DNA of 49,868 nucleotides from an uncultured Agathobaculum sp. GTDB lineage: Bacteria; Bacillota; Clostridia; Oscillospirales; Butyricicoccaceae. The stretch spans positions 1 to 49,868 of the forward strand of contig CALWUJ010000013.1 of assembly GCA_944384725.1 (NCBI GenBank), read 5' to 3'. Under the pieces are notes generated by a model. The model did no database searches. It was not told the origin of the DNA and saw nothing but the letters and a program-made list of their open reading frames with translations. The position numbers and the translations under genes are program-made. Every line of letters begins with the position of its first letter. The first letter of the stretch is position 1. Of the stretch, positions 42,213-49,868 are shown piece by piece.

Positions 42213-43199
42213 TTACTTGGTAGCCAGACGGCGGGCCTTGGCTTCCATACGCTCACGGGTAACGTCGAGCAGTACGGCGCCGATGATAACCAAGCCGAGA
42301 GCCAGCTGCTGAACAGCAGCGGAAACGGAAAGCAGTGCGAAACCGTTACGCAGAACGGCGATGATCAGGGCGCCCAGCATGGTGCCGATCATGGTGCCCT
42401 TACCGCCCATGAACGAAGCGCCGCCGATGATGCAAGCCGCAATCGCGTCGGTATCGTACGGCTGGTTTGCGTTCGCACCATTGCAGATACCGGAACGGCC
42501 GATCGAAACGATGCCAGCCAGTGCCGCCATGAAGCCGGACAGTGCGTAGCAGAAAGTCAGTACGTTAGCAGAGTTGATACCGGACAGACGCGCCGCTTCC
42601 GGGTTGCCGCCGCAGCAGTAGATCGAGCGGCCCAGCGAGGTGCGGGTGAGCAGGATGTGCATGATCACATAGATGATCAAAACAACAATGAAGCTGATCG
42701 GGAAACCGCCAACCGTTGCAGAGCCCAGCCACATGATGCCATCAATACCGGAGAAGGAAATCATCTGGGAACCGGTGACAATCAGCGCGACGCCCCAGAG
42801 TACGTTCTTCATACCGAGGGTAGAAACGAAGGGATGGGGCAGGTGCAGGCGGGTGAGCATCATGCCGTTAACCCAGCCAACAAAGGTGCCGCCAACGATG
42901 GCGATGATCAGCAAGACAACCGAATTTTCGGTGATGCCCTTCTGCACCAACATACCGCAGAGGCAAGCGCAGAACGTAGCGTTTGCACCAACGGACAGGT
43001 CGATACCGGCAGTGATCAGGCAGAGCAGCATACCGGTCGATACCAGTGCGTTAAACGAAGTCTGCTTGAGAACAGACATCAGGTTGGAATACTTGAAAAA
43101 GTTCGGCGTTGCAATCGTCAGCACGATGCAAAGGATCAGCAGTGCACCAAACGTACCAGCATAGGTCATTAAATTACTGGATTTCTTTGTCTTAGTCAT
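42213..43199 (-). CDS. Sugar/polyol ABC transporter permease (RbsC-like)
   Basis: The 328-aa membrane protein has about ten hydrophobic segments. It has the CUT2 permease signatures LCLITAGIDLSVGANATFC and GGASFMGGKGTMIGTMLGAL. It forms the channel of a ribose/inositol-type importer with the ATPase and binding protein upstream. Its start overlaps the end of the ATPase gene by 8 bp, implying coupled translation. Confidence 0.93.
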   Translation of the reverse strand: MTKTKKSSNLMTYAGTFGALLILCIVLTIATPNFFKYSNLMSVLKQTSFNALVSTGMLLCLITAGIDLSVGANATFCACLCGMLVQKGITENSVVLLIIAIVGGTFVGWVNGMMLTRLHLPHPFVSTLGMKNVLWGVALIVTGSQMISFSGIDGIMWLGSATVGGFPISFIVVLIIYVIMHILLTRTSLGRSIYCCGGNPEAARLSGINSANVLTFCYALSGFMAALAGIVSIGRSGICNGANANQPYDTDAIAACIIGGASFMGGKGTMIGTMLGALIIAVLRNGFALLSVSAAVQQLALGLVIIGAVLLDVTRERMEAKARRLATK

Positions 43200-44697
43200 C
43201 TAATTTACCTCCCCAAGCAGCCTTCATAAGGTCTTCCTGATTGAAATATTTGCTGTCGCGGTCTACATCTGCCATGACCTCGCCGCCGCGCATTACAATA
43301 ACGCGGTCGCTCATACCGAGGATTTCCGGCATTTCGGAAGACACCATGATAACACATTTGCCTTCCTTAACCAGATTGTTCATGACGTTGTAAACCTCAA
43401 CCTTTGCGCCGACGTCGATACCACGGGTCGGCTCGTCAAAGATGAAGATATCGGCATCCGTGTTGACCCACTTACCGATAACAACCTTCTGCTGGTTGCC
43501 GCCGGAAAGCTGGCCGACGATCTCGTCGATCGACGGGGTCTTGATGCGCAGGGACGCGATATTCCCTTCACCGGTTTCGAGAATCTTCTTTTCATCCAGG
43601 AACGGGCCGTTGCTGAAGCCCTTCATGTTTGCCAGAATCAGATTGGTACGGATGGTCTGCGCCAGTACCAAGCCCTGACCCTTGCGGTCTTCCGTCAGGA
43701 ACGCGATGCCCTCGCGGATGGCTTGACGGGGAGACTTGATATGTACTTCTTTGCCCTTGATGTAAATCTTGCCGCTGTCAATCGGATCAGCACCGAAGAT
43801 AGCGCGCATGGTTTCGGTTCGGCCGGCGCCTACCAGACCGGCAAAACCGAGGATCTGGCCGCCGTATGCATCAAAGGATACATCGTGCAGCACGCCGTTT
43901 TCGACGATATGCTCCACCTTGAGCATCGGCTCCTTGCTCTTGGTGCCGAATTCCTTGGGGAACTGGTTATCGAGCGAACGGCCTACCATCGCGGTGATCA
44001 GCGAGTCGTTGTCCCACTCGTCGATCGGCTTGGTCGAGATATACTCGCCGTCACGGATGACCGTGACGCGGTCGCAGAGCTCGAAGAGCTCTTCCAGCTT
44101 ATGCGATACAAAGACGATGCCGATACCGCGGCTCTTCAGGTCACGGCAGGTTTTCATCAGCTGCTTAACCTCTTTTTCGCCCAAAGACGAAGTCGGCTCG
44201 TCCATAATAATCATTTTTGCGTTGATCAGAACCGCCTTTGCGATTTCGATCATCTGCTGCACGCCCATGCCGAACGTGCCAGCGGGCTTGGTCGGATCAA
44301 TATCCTGACCGAGGGAAGCCATGACTTCCTTGGCTTTCTTGTGCATGGTGGGGTAGTCAAGCAGACCGCCCTTTTTCAGCCATTTGTTGATAAAGATGTT
44401 GTCGGTTACGCTCAGCAGCTTTTCGATGTTCAGCTCCTGATAAACACAGGCGATGCCTGCTGCTGCGGATTGGTTTGGATCCTTGAAATGCTGTTCCACG
44501 CCGTCGACAAAGATCTGGCCTTCATCTGCCTGATGTACGCCGGTCAAAACCTTGATCAGCGTGGATTTGCCTGCGCCGTTCTCACCGATCAGACCCAAGA
44601 TCTCTCCGGGTTTTACGGCGAGCTGCATGTTTCTCAGAGCCACTACGCCCGGAAAACGCTTGGTTGCGTTTTTCAGCTCTACTACGTATTCACTCAT
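43192..44697 (-). CDS. Sugar/polyol ABC transporter ATP-binding protein (two ABC domains)
   Basis: The 501-aa CUT2-type ATPase has two tandem nucleotide-binding domains. The first carries Walker A GLIGENGAGKSTLIKVL and IIMDEPTSSLGEKEVKQL. The second has the degenerate Walker A GFAGLVGAGRTETMRAIFG, the signature LSGGNQQKVVIGKW and Walker B FIFDEPTRGIDVGAK. The start at 44697 is preceded by AAGGTG at 9 nt. It energises uptake with the permease below and the lipoprotein above. Confidence 0.94.
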   Translation of the reverse strand: MSEYVVELKNATKRFPGVVALRNMQLAVKPGEILGLIGENGAGKSTLIKVLTGVHQADEGQIFVDGVEQHFKDPNQSAAAGIACVYQELNIEKLLSVTDNIFINKWLKKGGLLDYPTMHKKAKEVMASLGQDIDPTKPAGTFGMGVQQMIEIAKAVLINAKMIIMDEPTSSLGEKEVKQLMKTCRDLKSRGIGIVFVSHKLEELFELCDRVTVIRDGEYISTKPIDEWDNDSLITAMVGRSLDNQFPKEFGTKSKEPMLKVEHIVENGVLHDVSFDAYGGQILGFAGLVGAGRTETMRAIFGADPIDSGKIYIKGKEVHIKSPRQAIREGIAFLTEDRKGQGLVLAQTIRTNLILANMKGFSNGPFLDEKKILETGEGNIASLRIKTPSIDEIVGQLSGGNQQKVVIGKWVNTDADIFIFDEPTRGIDVGAKVEVYNVMNNLVKEGKCVIMVSSEMPEILGMSDRVIVMRGGEVMADVDRDSKYFNQEDLMKAAWGGKLDD

Positions 44698-44828
44698 TTG
44701 CATATCACCTTTTCTTCTCCGAGATGAAGTGCGGGACGGAAGAAACTGCTCTCGGCTCAGTTTCTGTGCAGGCGCATCCGAAGCGGCGCCTGCCGGTTTC
44801 AGTCTCGCGGGGGGTCGCAAGTTGGAAA

Positions 44829-44865
44829 GAACCCCTGCATCGATTGTTCAATCCTGCAGGGGTTC
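44829..44865 (-). terminator. Hairpin between binding-protein and ATPase genes
   Basis: GAACCCCTGCA on one side and TGCAGGGGTTC on the other form an 11-bp stem with a ~15-nt loop, followed by TTTCC on the minus strand. Such partial terminators commonly keep binding-protein mRNA more abundant than that of the membrane subunits. Confidence 0.7.
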
Positions 44866-44916
44866 ATCTCCCGTTTACTTAAACTTCTTGAACTTCTTGC
44901 AAGAGTTTGCTGTCGA

Positions 44917-45924
44917 TTACTCGCCCAGGTAGCCCTTCAGAGTGTCCAGACGCTCCTGCGCATTGTCCTTGGTGACAACAGAAGCACCAGAGGAAATGAA
45001 CTCTTCCGGAGTCTCGCCGTTCAGCGCGTTAACTGCGGTCTCAACTGCCATGTAGCCCATGTCGAAAGCTTCCTGTGCAACGGACATGGTCTCTTCGCCA
45101 GCCAGGATCGCGTTGCAAGCGGACTGGATGCCGTCGAAGCCAACAAAGATGGTGTTTGCATAAGCCTCGTTGCCCTTAGCAGCGCGAGCAGCTGCCATAG
45201 CGGAGTCGTCGTTGTGGCAAACGATGATCGCAACGCCTTCCGGATGGTTCTGCATGATTGCTTCCATGCAGGTAGCAGCCTTGTCGGCTACGCCGTCAGC
45301 GTACTGGATCTCTTCAGCCAAGAAAGTGCCGCCAGCCTCTTCAACGCCCTTCTGGTAACCGGTTACACGAGCGGTAGCAGTGCCGTCGCCCTGTACGCCG
45401 GAGATAGCGATCGCTTCGATCGTCTCCCAGCCAGCAGCCTGTGCAGCCTCTACAGCAGCCTTGCCGCCTTCTGCAGCAGCGTCTTCGTTGCTGGTGCCGA
45501 CGAAGGACAGGACTTCGGGAGCGTCGATGTCGGTATCAACCGCGATGATCGGCATTTCCTTGCCGGCGATCAGGGTCTTAACCAGATCAGCCTGCAGCGG
45601 AGCGATAACGAAAGCGTCATACGCGCCGGAGTTCAGGTCGGTCTCGATCATGTTCTGCTGCTCGTCGTAAGCGGTCTCGGAGGAAGCGCCCTTAACCTCA
45701 ACCTTTACGTCCGGGTTGTCAGCCATGTACGCTTCAGCGCCAGCCTCAACGTAGCCCCAGTACTCGGAAGCCGTGGTCTTCAGGATGACGTCGATGGAGT
45801 AGCCTTCGCCGCCAGCCTCGCCGCTGGGCTCTTCCGTGCTGCCGCCGGAGGAGTTGCCGCCGCAAGCTGCAAGGCTTGCACACATAGCGCCTGCGAGTAA
45901 CATTGCCAGTAGTCTCTTCTTCAT
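44917..45924 (-). CDS. Sugar/polyol-binding lipoprotein (RbsB-like)
   Basis: The 335-aa protein has a lipoprotein signal with lipobox LAAC (MKKRLLAMLLAGAMCASLAAC) and a Gly/Ser/Glu linker. A type I periplasmic-binding fold follows (VILKTTASEYWGYVEAGAEA, YDAFVIAPLQADLVKTLIAG, FVGFDGIQSACNAIL). It captures a sugar or inositol-like ligand outside the membrane. The start is at 45924 behind AGGAGAGAGG. It is the first gene of the importer operon. Confidence 0.93.
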   Translation of the reverse strand: MKKRLLAMLLAGAMCASLAACGGNSSGGSTEEPSGEAGGEGYSIDVILKTTASEYWGYVEAGAEAYMADNPDVKVEVKGASSETAYDEQQNMIETDLNSGAYDAFVIAPLQADLVKTLIAGKEMPIIAVDTDIDAPEVLSFVGTSNEDAAAEGGKAAVEAAQAAGWETIEAIAISGVQGDGTATARVTGYQKGVEEAGGTFLAEEIQYADGVADKAATCMEAIMQNHPEGVAIIVCHNDDSAMAAARAAKGNEAYANTIFVGFDGIQSACNAILAGEETMSVAQEAFDMGYMAVETAVNALNGETPEEFISSGASVVTKDNAQERLDTLKGYLGE

Positions 45925-46065
45925 GATAAAACCTCTCTCCTTTTTTTGCGCAGGGAACAAATGCCGATTGGGAAATCCCGGCTGCTGCAAAGGAAATGAA
46001 CCTGTGCAGCAAGTCAGCGTTTGTGCTCTGCTCTTCGTGTTGTCCTGCTATAATGCAGGCCACTG

Positions 46066-46081
46066 GAACGCTCCAACGTTC
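46066..46081. promoter_or_regulatory. GAACG-N6-CGTTC operator of ABC operon
   Basis: GAACG (46066-46070) and CGTTC (46077-46081) form a dyad immediately downstream of the -10 of the importer promoter. The shape and place fit a LacI/GalR- or DeoR-like repressor; no regulator gene lies beside it in this window. Confidence 0.55.
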
Positions 46082-46088
46082 TGGTAAT

Positions 46089-46117
46089 ATTTTAATGCAT
46101 CTGTGGTACTTTGACAA
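46089..46117 (-). promoter_or_regulatory. Promoter of the ABC importer operon
   Basis: On the minus strand TTGTCA (46112-46117), 17 bp and TAAAAT (46089-46094). The remainder of the 445-bp divergent gap holds the operator, a leader of ~150 nt for the binding-protein gene and the rightward promoter at 46306. Confidence 0.75.
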
Positions 46118-46305
46118 GTGTTTGTTGTGATTTTTGTCGGTAATAGCGAGTTGCTTACGGGTGCGTTTGTGCAGGTTCACAAAGAATGGTTTTGCAAAAG
46201 GAAAAGGCAGGGTGTGCATTGTGCAAAAAATGCCTCTATGGGTATTTTTCATGAGGAAATCAGGGGAAAAGTATGTCTAATTTGGGCATGTTTTGGAGAT
46301 ATCTC

Positions 46306-46335
46306 TTGCGGGTGCAGGTTACAGTGTGGTAAAAT
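46306..46335 (+). promoter_or_regulatory. Promoter of the isomerase-like gene
   Basis: TTGCGG (46306-46311), 18 bp and TAAAAT (46330-46335), 35 bp before the ATG. Confidence 0.6.
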
Positions 46336-46369
46336 TACAGCAAATCTATGGCGAGGGAAGGAATATCGC

Positions 46370-47299
46370 ATGAAGCTGGCAATCAAGACCTGTACATTGG
46401 ACATGCCTTATGAGCAGATGCTGGATTTTTGCGTGGAGCAGCGCATTGCAGCAATTGAAATCGGAACAGGAAATTGGTCAGGCGCACCGCATTGCGATCT
46501 CGATCTGCTGGTCAGCGACCGGACGGCGCGAGAGCGTTGGTATGACGCAATGCGTGCCAGAGGGTTGGAACTGTGCGCACTCAATTGTTCAGGCAATCCA
46601 CTGGCCTATGAAAAAGAGATGGATGTGACGAAAAAGACCTTTGCACTGGCACAGATGCTGGGCGTGAAAAAAATCGTCATGATGAGCGGATTGCCGGCCG
46701 GCTGCAAAGGAGATAAAACGCCGGTTTGGATCACCACCTCATGGCCGCCGGAGACACAGGAGATTTTGGCGTACCAATGGGACGAAGTGGCTATTCCGGC
46801 ATGGAAGGAAATTGTCAAGATGGCGGCAGACTGCGGTATTGAAAAGATCGCGCTGGAAAACCACGGAATGCAGCTGGTATATAATCCGGAAACCTGCTTG
46901 CGGCTGCGTGAGGCAGTTGGCCCGATGGTCGGCATGAATCTGGACCCCTCGCATTTGTTCTGGATGGGCGGCGATCCGATCGAGGCGGCGCGCGTGCTGG
47001 GAGAGCATGGCGCAATCTATCATGTACATGGAAAGGATTCTCGGCCGGAGCGCCGCTATTGGCAGCCTAACGGCATGCTCGACACCAAGCCGATCGACGC
47101 ATTTGCAAGGCGTGCATGGAACTATGTTGCCGTGGGTGCAGGACATGATGCTAAGTGGTGGAAGGAATTTTTCTCGGTTGTGCGCATGTCGGGGTATGAC
47201 GACGAGATATCTCTGGAAATGGAGGATCTAACGCTGTCCATGCTGGACGGGCACTTAACCAGTCTGCATGTATTGCGGGAGGCGCTGAATATTGATTGA
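46370..47299 (+). CDS. Sugar phosphate isomerase/epimerase (xylose isomerase-like TIM barrel)
   Basis: The 309-aa protein matches the AP-endonuclease-2/IolE-like TIM-barrel group. Evidence is IAAIEIGTGNW near the start, the metal ligands in KIALENHGMQLV, GMNLDPSHLFWMGGDP, IYHVHGKDS and ISLEMEDLTLS. Members isomerise or dehydrate keto-sugars and inosose. An AAGGAAT site lies before the ATG at 46370. Its divergence from the importer and the nearby dehydrogenases suggests a shared polyol or sugar catabolic route (inference). Confidence 0.87.
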   Translation: MKLAIKTCTLDMPYEQMLDFCVEQRIAAIEIGTGNWSGAPHCDLDLLVSDRTARERWYDAMRARGLELCALNCSGNPLAYEKEMDVTKKTFALAQMLGVKKIVMMSGLPAGCKGDKTPVWITTSWPPETQEILAYQWDEVAIPAWKEIVKMAADCGIEKIALENHGMQLVYNPETCLRLREAVGPMVGMNLDPSHLFWMGGDPIEAARVLGEHGAIYHVHGKDSRPERRYWQPNGMLDTKPIDAFARRAWNYVAVGAGHDAKWWKEFFSVVRMSGYDDEISLEMEDLTLSMLDGHLTSLHVLREALNID

Positions 47300-47356
47300 C
47301 AGTGCGGCGTGTTAGCGTGATTTCGTCCTGTCTTACAGGGAATACGTGGATAAAAT

Positions 47357-47390
47357 AAAAGTGCTGCCGGACAAACGGCAGCACTTTTTT
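47357..47390. terminator. Bidirectional terminator
   Basis: AAAAGTGCTGCCG-GACAAA-CGGCAGCACTTTTTT; its right edge overlaps the stop codon of the convergent 57-codon gene. Confidence 0.9.
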
Positions 47391-47562
47391 AATCGTTCTG
47401 GTGCATCAACTGTTCGGCATAGCCTTGCAGCTCTGCTTGGGAATGGACGTAGTCGCCGCGTTCAATAATCATGCGGCGGACATGAGCAGGCAGCTGGGAA
47501 AAGTAGGCGTGTGCGGAACGGTTGATGGCCAGCATTTCGGTCAGATTATGATACCGATTCAT
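47389..47562 (-). CDS. 57-aa small protein
   Basis: The ORF encodes MNRYHNLTEMLAINRSAHAY, then FSQLPAHVRRMIIERGDYVH, and a short helical tail of 17 residues. AGAGGTGA sits 8 nt before the ATG, and the stop lies in the terminator. The protein is amphipathic with no membrane segment. Family not recognised with certainty; it has the look of a small conserved clostridial protein. Confidence 0.65.
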   Translation of the reverse strand: MNRYHNLTEMLAINRSAHAYFSQLPAHVRRMIIERGDYVHSQAELQGYAEQLMHQND

Positions 47563-47591
47563 GTAGATTCACCTCTGGTGTAGTATGCCCA

Positions 47592-49538
47592 TCAGCATGT
47601 GAGAATATTCTCCAGAATATTGAGAATTTTTACGCCGTAATCTGCGCCGGCTGCCCAGCCGTATCCTTGCGGGTTTTCCTGTATGCCGAGATACTGCACC
47701 GTGGGAGCAGCACCACGTGTGACGAGAGAAAAGCGCGGGTCGATCACTGGATTATTCAGCGGGGATTTGTTGGCATATGCCTTGAGATGCTGCACCTGAG
47801 CGCGGATACCCAGCTGCGGCGTATCAAAGGACGCGCCCAGCATACCGTTATCCAGTACGCCAAGTCCGCAGAAATTATTTTGCTCCAGCTTAACGGCGCT
47901 GTCCTTAAAGGTAAAATTGCCTGTTTCCAGACAGGACTGCGCAAAGGCAATATCACCACGGATGCCTTCCGCCTTTCCTTCGGATAGATAATAGGGGATC
48001 ATATCAATGACCGATTGCGGTACGTTGGGATTAACTTTCTTAATATAGGTCTGCATTTGTTGCGCAGTAGCCTGCGCAGTGCCGGCGATGTTGGTATAGG
48101 TGAAATATTTGTCGACAGTTGCGGTGCGCAGATTATAATAAGAAGCACCGGGACGCATGACCTGTGTCAACAATAAGGTAGAGCCGGGATTCAAGTCGAT
48201 CAGGCGGTACTCGTCGAGCGAGCGAAGTGTGCTGCCTTTGGTGAAATCAAAAACCGCCCATTGTCCATTGACATAGACAACGTTCCATGCAGTAGACCAG
48301 CTGCGTGCCAAAAATGATGGAATACCCGCTTCGGAGAACATCCAATCGGCTGCAGCAGCCAGCGAACGCGTGCTGACACTGCCGTTTTTATTGTAGGCCT
48401 TGACCCAAGAGGCGCTGCCGCCGGTACGGAATTCACGTTGCAGCAGATTATAAATACAAGCAACGCGTTCTTCGTCGGAATGCAGGGAGGACAGCTTGGA
48501 CATATCGGAAGAGAAATACCGCTTGGCTGCGGTGTAGTCGGATGCGGTTGCACCGTCGGTCAGCGTATAGGTATCGGTCAGGGAGGGGCGGCTGCGCGCA
48601 TCACGGGAATATCCATTGGAAACCGTAACACCGCTTAAGGATGCTGGTTTTGCACCGAGATAGGCGGTTGCCATCGTCTGAAAATCGGCTTGCAGCAAAT
48701 TCTTATCGGGATTATCAAATAAGTCGGAATCGGCAAGGGTGATAAGGCTGCCGGAATATTGCGGCGTTGCTGCGGAATTGGTGTTTGTGAAAGCGGCAGT
48801 GAGCTTGTCCGCCCAGTAAAGGTTGCTGCGGTACAGTGCGTTGCTGGATGAAGCATATAGGGGAGCGTTTTTGACGGCACGGAGTTGGCTGATCAAATCG
48901 GGCCAGTCTGCGCTTGCTTCACCGGTTATGATGGGAGCATATCGTCTTGCTGTATCAGAAAACGACGAAGTTGGCAGAACACGCAGGTTGTTTACCAAAT
49001 CGTTCATAGCCGCGGACCAGCTGCTTTCTTCTGCATAAGGGTAAGCAGAATAAGCAGTAATGCGTCGATTATCGTAGTTATAGGAAACGCCGAAATCAAC
49101 AAGCTGCCCTAGTGTACGCAAACCAATATAGTTGTTTCCCTTAATATTATATACGGTAGGAGAAATCAGCGAACCGTTCAAATAAAGGGTTTGGCGTGTA
49201 ACAACAGCAGAAGCCGGTGCGGTAGCAGTGTTCTGAATCGTGCCGCTTTCTCCGGAAGAAGGGACATAGGCGGCATCGGGATCAATGTGGACAGCGTTTG
49301 TGGCCTTGTCATATGTAACGCCAAAATCCAACAAGCGTCCGAGATCACGCAATTTGAAATAAGTATTTCCTCCTATATTATATATAGTGGGGTCAGCAGG
49401 CTTACCAACCGAATCAGACAGGGAGGTGCTGACATAAAACGTCTGTCCGCCGGAAGCGGCAGGAAGCGCATTGGCCGCAGATGCCGAATAAGTGAGGGCG
49501 GCAATGCTCAGAGCAGTAAAAAATAGGCGTTTAAGCAT
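47592..49538 (-). CDS. Secreted cell-wall protein: stalk repeats, transglutaminase-like and glucosaminidase domains
   Basis: The 648-aa protein has a signal peptide (MLKRLFFTALSIAALTYSAS) and two copper-amine-oxidase-N-type stalk repeats (TIYNIGGNTYFKLRDLGRLL, then TVYNIKGNNYIGLRTLGQLV). In the middle is a transglutaminase-like region with a probable catalytic-triad remnant around SLAAAADWMFSEAGIPSFLA and WNVVYVNGQWAVFD. The C-terminal LytG-type glucosaminidase has GDIAFAQSCLETGNFTF and QNNFCGLG. It probably cleaves peptidoglycan at the cell surface. The ATG at 49538 is preceded by GGAGGATT; upstream codons are not plausible. Confidence 0.88.
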   Translation of the reverse strand: MLKRLFFTALSIAALTYSASAANALPAASGGQTFYVSTSLSDSVGKPADPTIYNIGGNTYFKLRDLGRLLDFGVTYDKATNAVHIDPDAAYVPSSGESGTIQNTATAPASAVVTRQTLYLNGSLISPTVYNIKGNNYIGLRTLGQLVDFGVSYNYDNRRITAYSAYPYAEESSWSAAMNDLVNNLRVLPTSSFSDTARRYAPIITGEASADWPDLISQLRAVKNAPLYASSSNALYRSNLYWADKLTAAFTNTNSAATPQYSGSLITLADSDLFDNPDKNLLQADFQTMATAYLGAKPASLSGVTVSNGYSRDARSRPSLTDTYTLTDGATASDYTAAKRYFSSDMSKLSSLHSDEERVACIYNLLQREFRTGGSASWVKAYNKNGSVSTRSLAAAADWMFSEAGIPSFLARSWSTAWNVVYVNGQWAVFDFTKGSTLRSLDEYRLIDLNPGSTLLLTQVMRPGASYYNLRTATVDKYFTYTNIAGTAQATAQQMQTYIKKVNPNVPQSVIDMIPYYLSEGKAEGIRGDIAFAQSCLETGNFTFKDSAVKLEQNNFCGLGVLDNGMLGASFDTPQLGIRAQVQHLKAYANKSPLNNPVIDPRFSLVTRGAAPTVQYLGIQENPQGYGWAAGADYGVKILNILENILTC

Positions 49539-49707
49539 AGAATCCTCCAAAACGGGAAAAGTATCAGTGCTAGAACCACCAACCGACAAAACAAAAATCA
49601 ATTGGCGGGGACAGCATATAATGGCTGCATTATAGCATGAAACAGACAAGGGTTCAAATGCAGTATATGGGGGGATAGGGAAAAAGCAAAAAAATTAGAA
49701 AAAAGTG

Positions 49708-49737
49708 TTGACAAAGGTCGGATAGGTGTAGTATACT
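49708..49737 (+). promoter_or_regulatory. Upstream rRNA-type promoter (P1)
   Basis: TTGACA (49708-49713), 18 bp and TATACT (49732-49737), preceded by an A-rich UP-like tract (49660-49705). Confidence 0.75.
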
Positions 49738-49801
49738 GATCGAGCTGCTCCGGTGAGAGGCGGCCAAGCCGGAAAAGCTTTGAAAGAAATGAAAAAAGTT
49801 C

Positions 49802-49830
49802 TTGACAAACGCTTCTCGGTTTGATATACT
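49802..49830 (+). promoter_or_regulatory. Downstream rRNA-type promoter (P2)
   Basis: TTGACA (49802-49807), 17 bp and TATACT (49825-49830), 94 bp after P1, again with an A-rich upstream tract. Both promoters are followed by similar GCTGCT...GAGAGGCGGC or GAGAAGAGGCGGC sequence. Tandem strong promoters of this kind usually drive an rRNA operon, expected just beyond the right edge. Confidence 0.75.
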
Positions 49831-49868
49831 AAATAAGCTGCTTCTGAGAAGAGGCGGCGCGGGTCGAA

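Overview
The window looks like chromosomal DNA of an anaerobic, endospore-lineage member of the Clostridia. Moderate-to-high G+C, pyruvate:ferredoxin oxidoreductase plus phosphotransacetylase, the hrcA-grpE-dnaK-dnaJ order with a CIRCE operator, strong AGGAGG ribosome sites and a sporulation sigma-G gene fit the Oscillospirales. Butyricicoccus/Agathobaculum-like organisms are a guess. Most of the window is housekeeping DNA with clear promoters and terminators.

Layout. 1-0.8 kb: infC-rpmI(-rplT) translation operon with a leader terminator and a probable AUC start for infC. 0.9-1.8 kb: a DUF1292 gene, a probable 6S RNA, and a 30-codon orphan gene with its own promoter and terminator. 1.9-5.8 kb: an XRE/TPR regulator divergent from a MATE exporter, then an SLH/VanY-type peptidase. 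5.87-5.92 kb: a dense cluster of DnaA boxes. 5.9-16.1 kb: comM/yifB, PFOR, a DUF2461/exonuclease/membrane-protein/AI-2E-exporter run, and pta.

16.3-27.65 kb is the remarkable part. A large serine recombinase (16501-17877), coupled to a 62-codon ORF, abuts the internal segment of sigG, which starts abruptly at about 17.9 kb; the first ~95 codons of sigG are not in the window. About 430 bp further on sigG is broken again, inside the recognition helix of region 4.2, by a 9,256-bp element bounded by a 14-bp direct repeat (GAAATCCACATTTC at 18317 and 27573). The last 20 codons of sigG resume exactly in phase at 27587. The element carries a RelBE-type toxin-antitoxin, a RecQ-like helicase, a possible rolling-circle Rep, IS30 remnants, a small regulatory operon, a truncated recQ, a 59-codon ORF and a second large serine recombinase at its right end. 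Joining its two ends in a circle gives a near-perfect inverted repeat typical of a serine-integrase attP. The recombinase frame crosses this site, so integration swaps the C-terminal tails of SigG and the recombinase while keeping both frames open. The layout resembles the sigK 'skin' system, but in a forespore sigma gene and apparently with two recombinases at one gene.

27.7-39.7 kb: a secreted polysaccharide deacetylase-like protein, ilvE, a YpsA/DUF1273 protein, a YihY membrane protein, a flavodoxin-like reductase, citrate synthase with a beta-hydroxyacid dehydrogenase, then the class I heat-shock operon on the minus strand. 39.9-47.3 kb: a sugar/polyol locus made of two Gfo/Idh/MocA dehydrogenases, a ribose/inositol-type ABC importer and a sugar-phosphate isomerase-like protein, with a candidate repressor operator. 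47.4-49.5 kb: a 57-codon small gene and a secreted transglutaminase-like/glucosaminidase cell-wall protein. The window ends in two tandem strong promoters of the type that precede rRNA operons.
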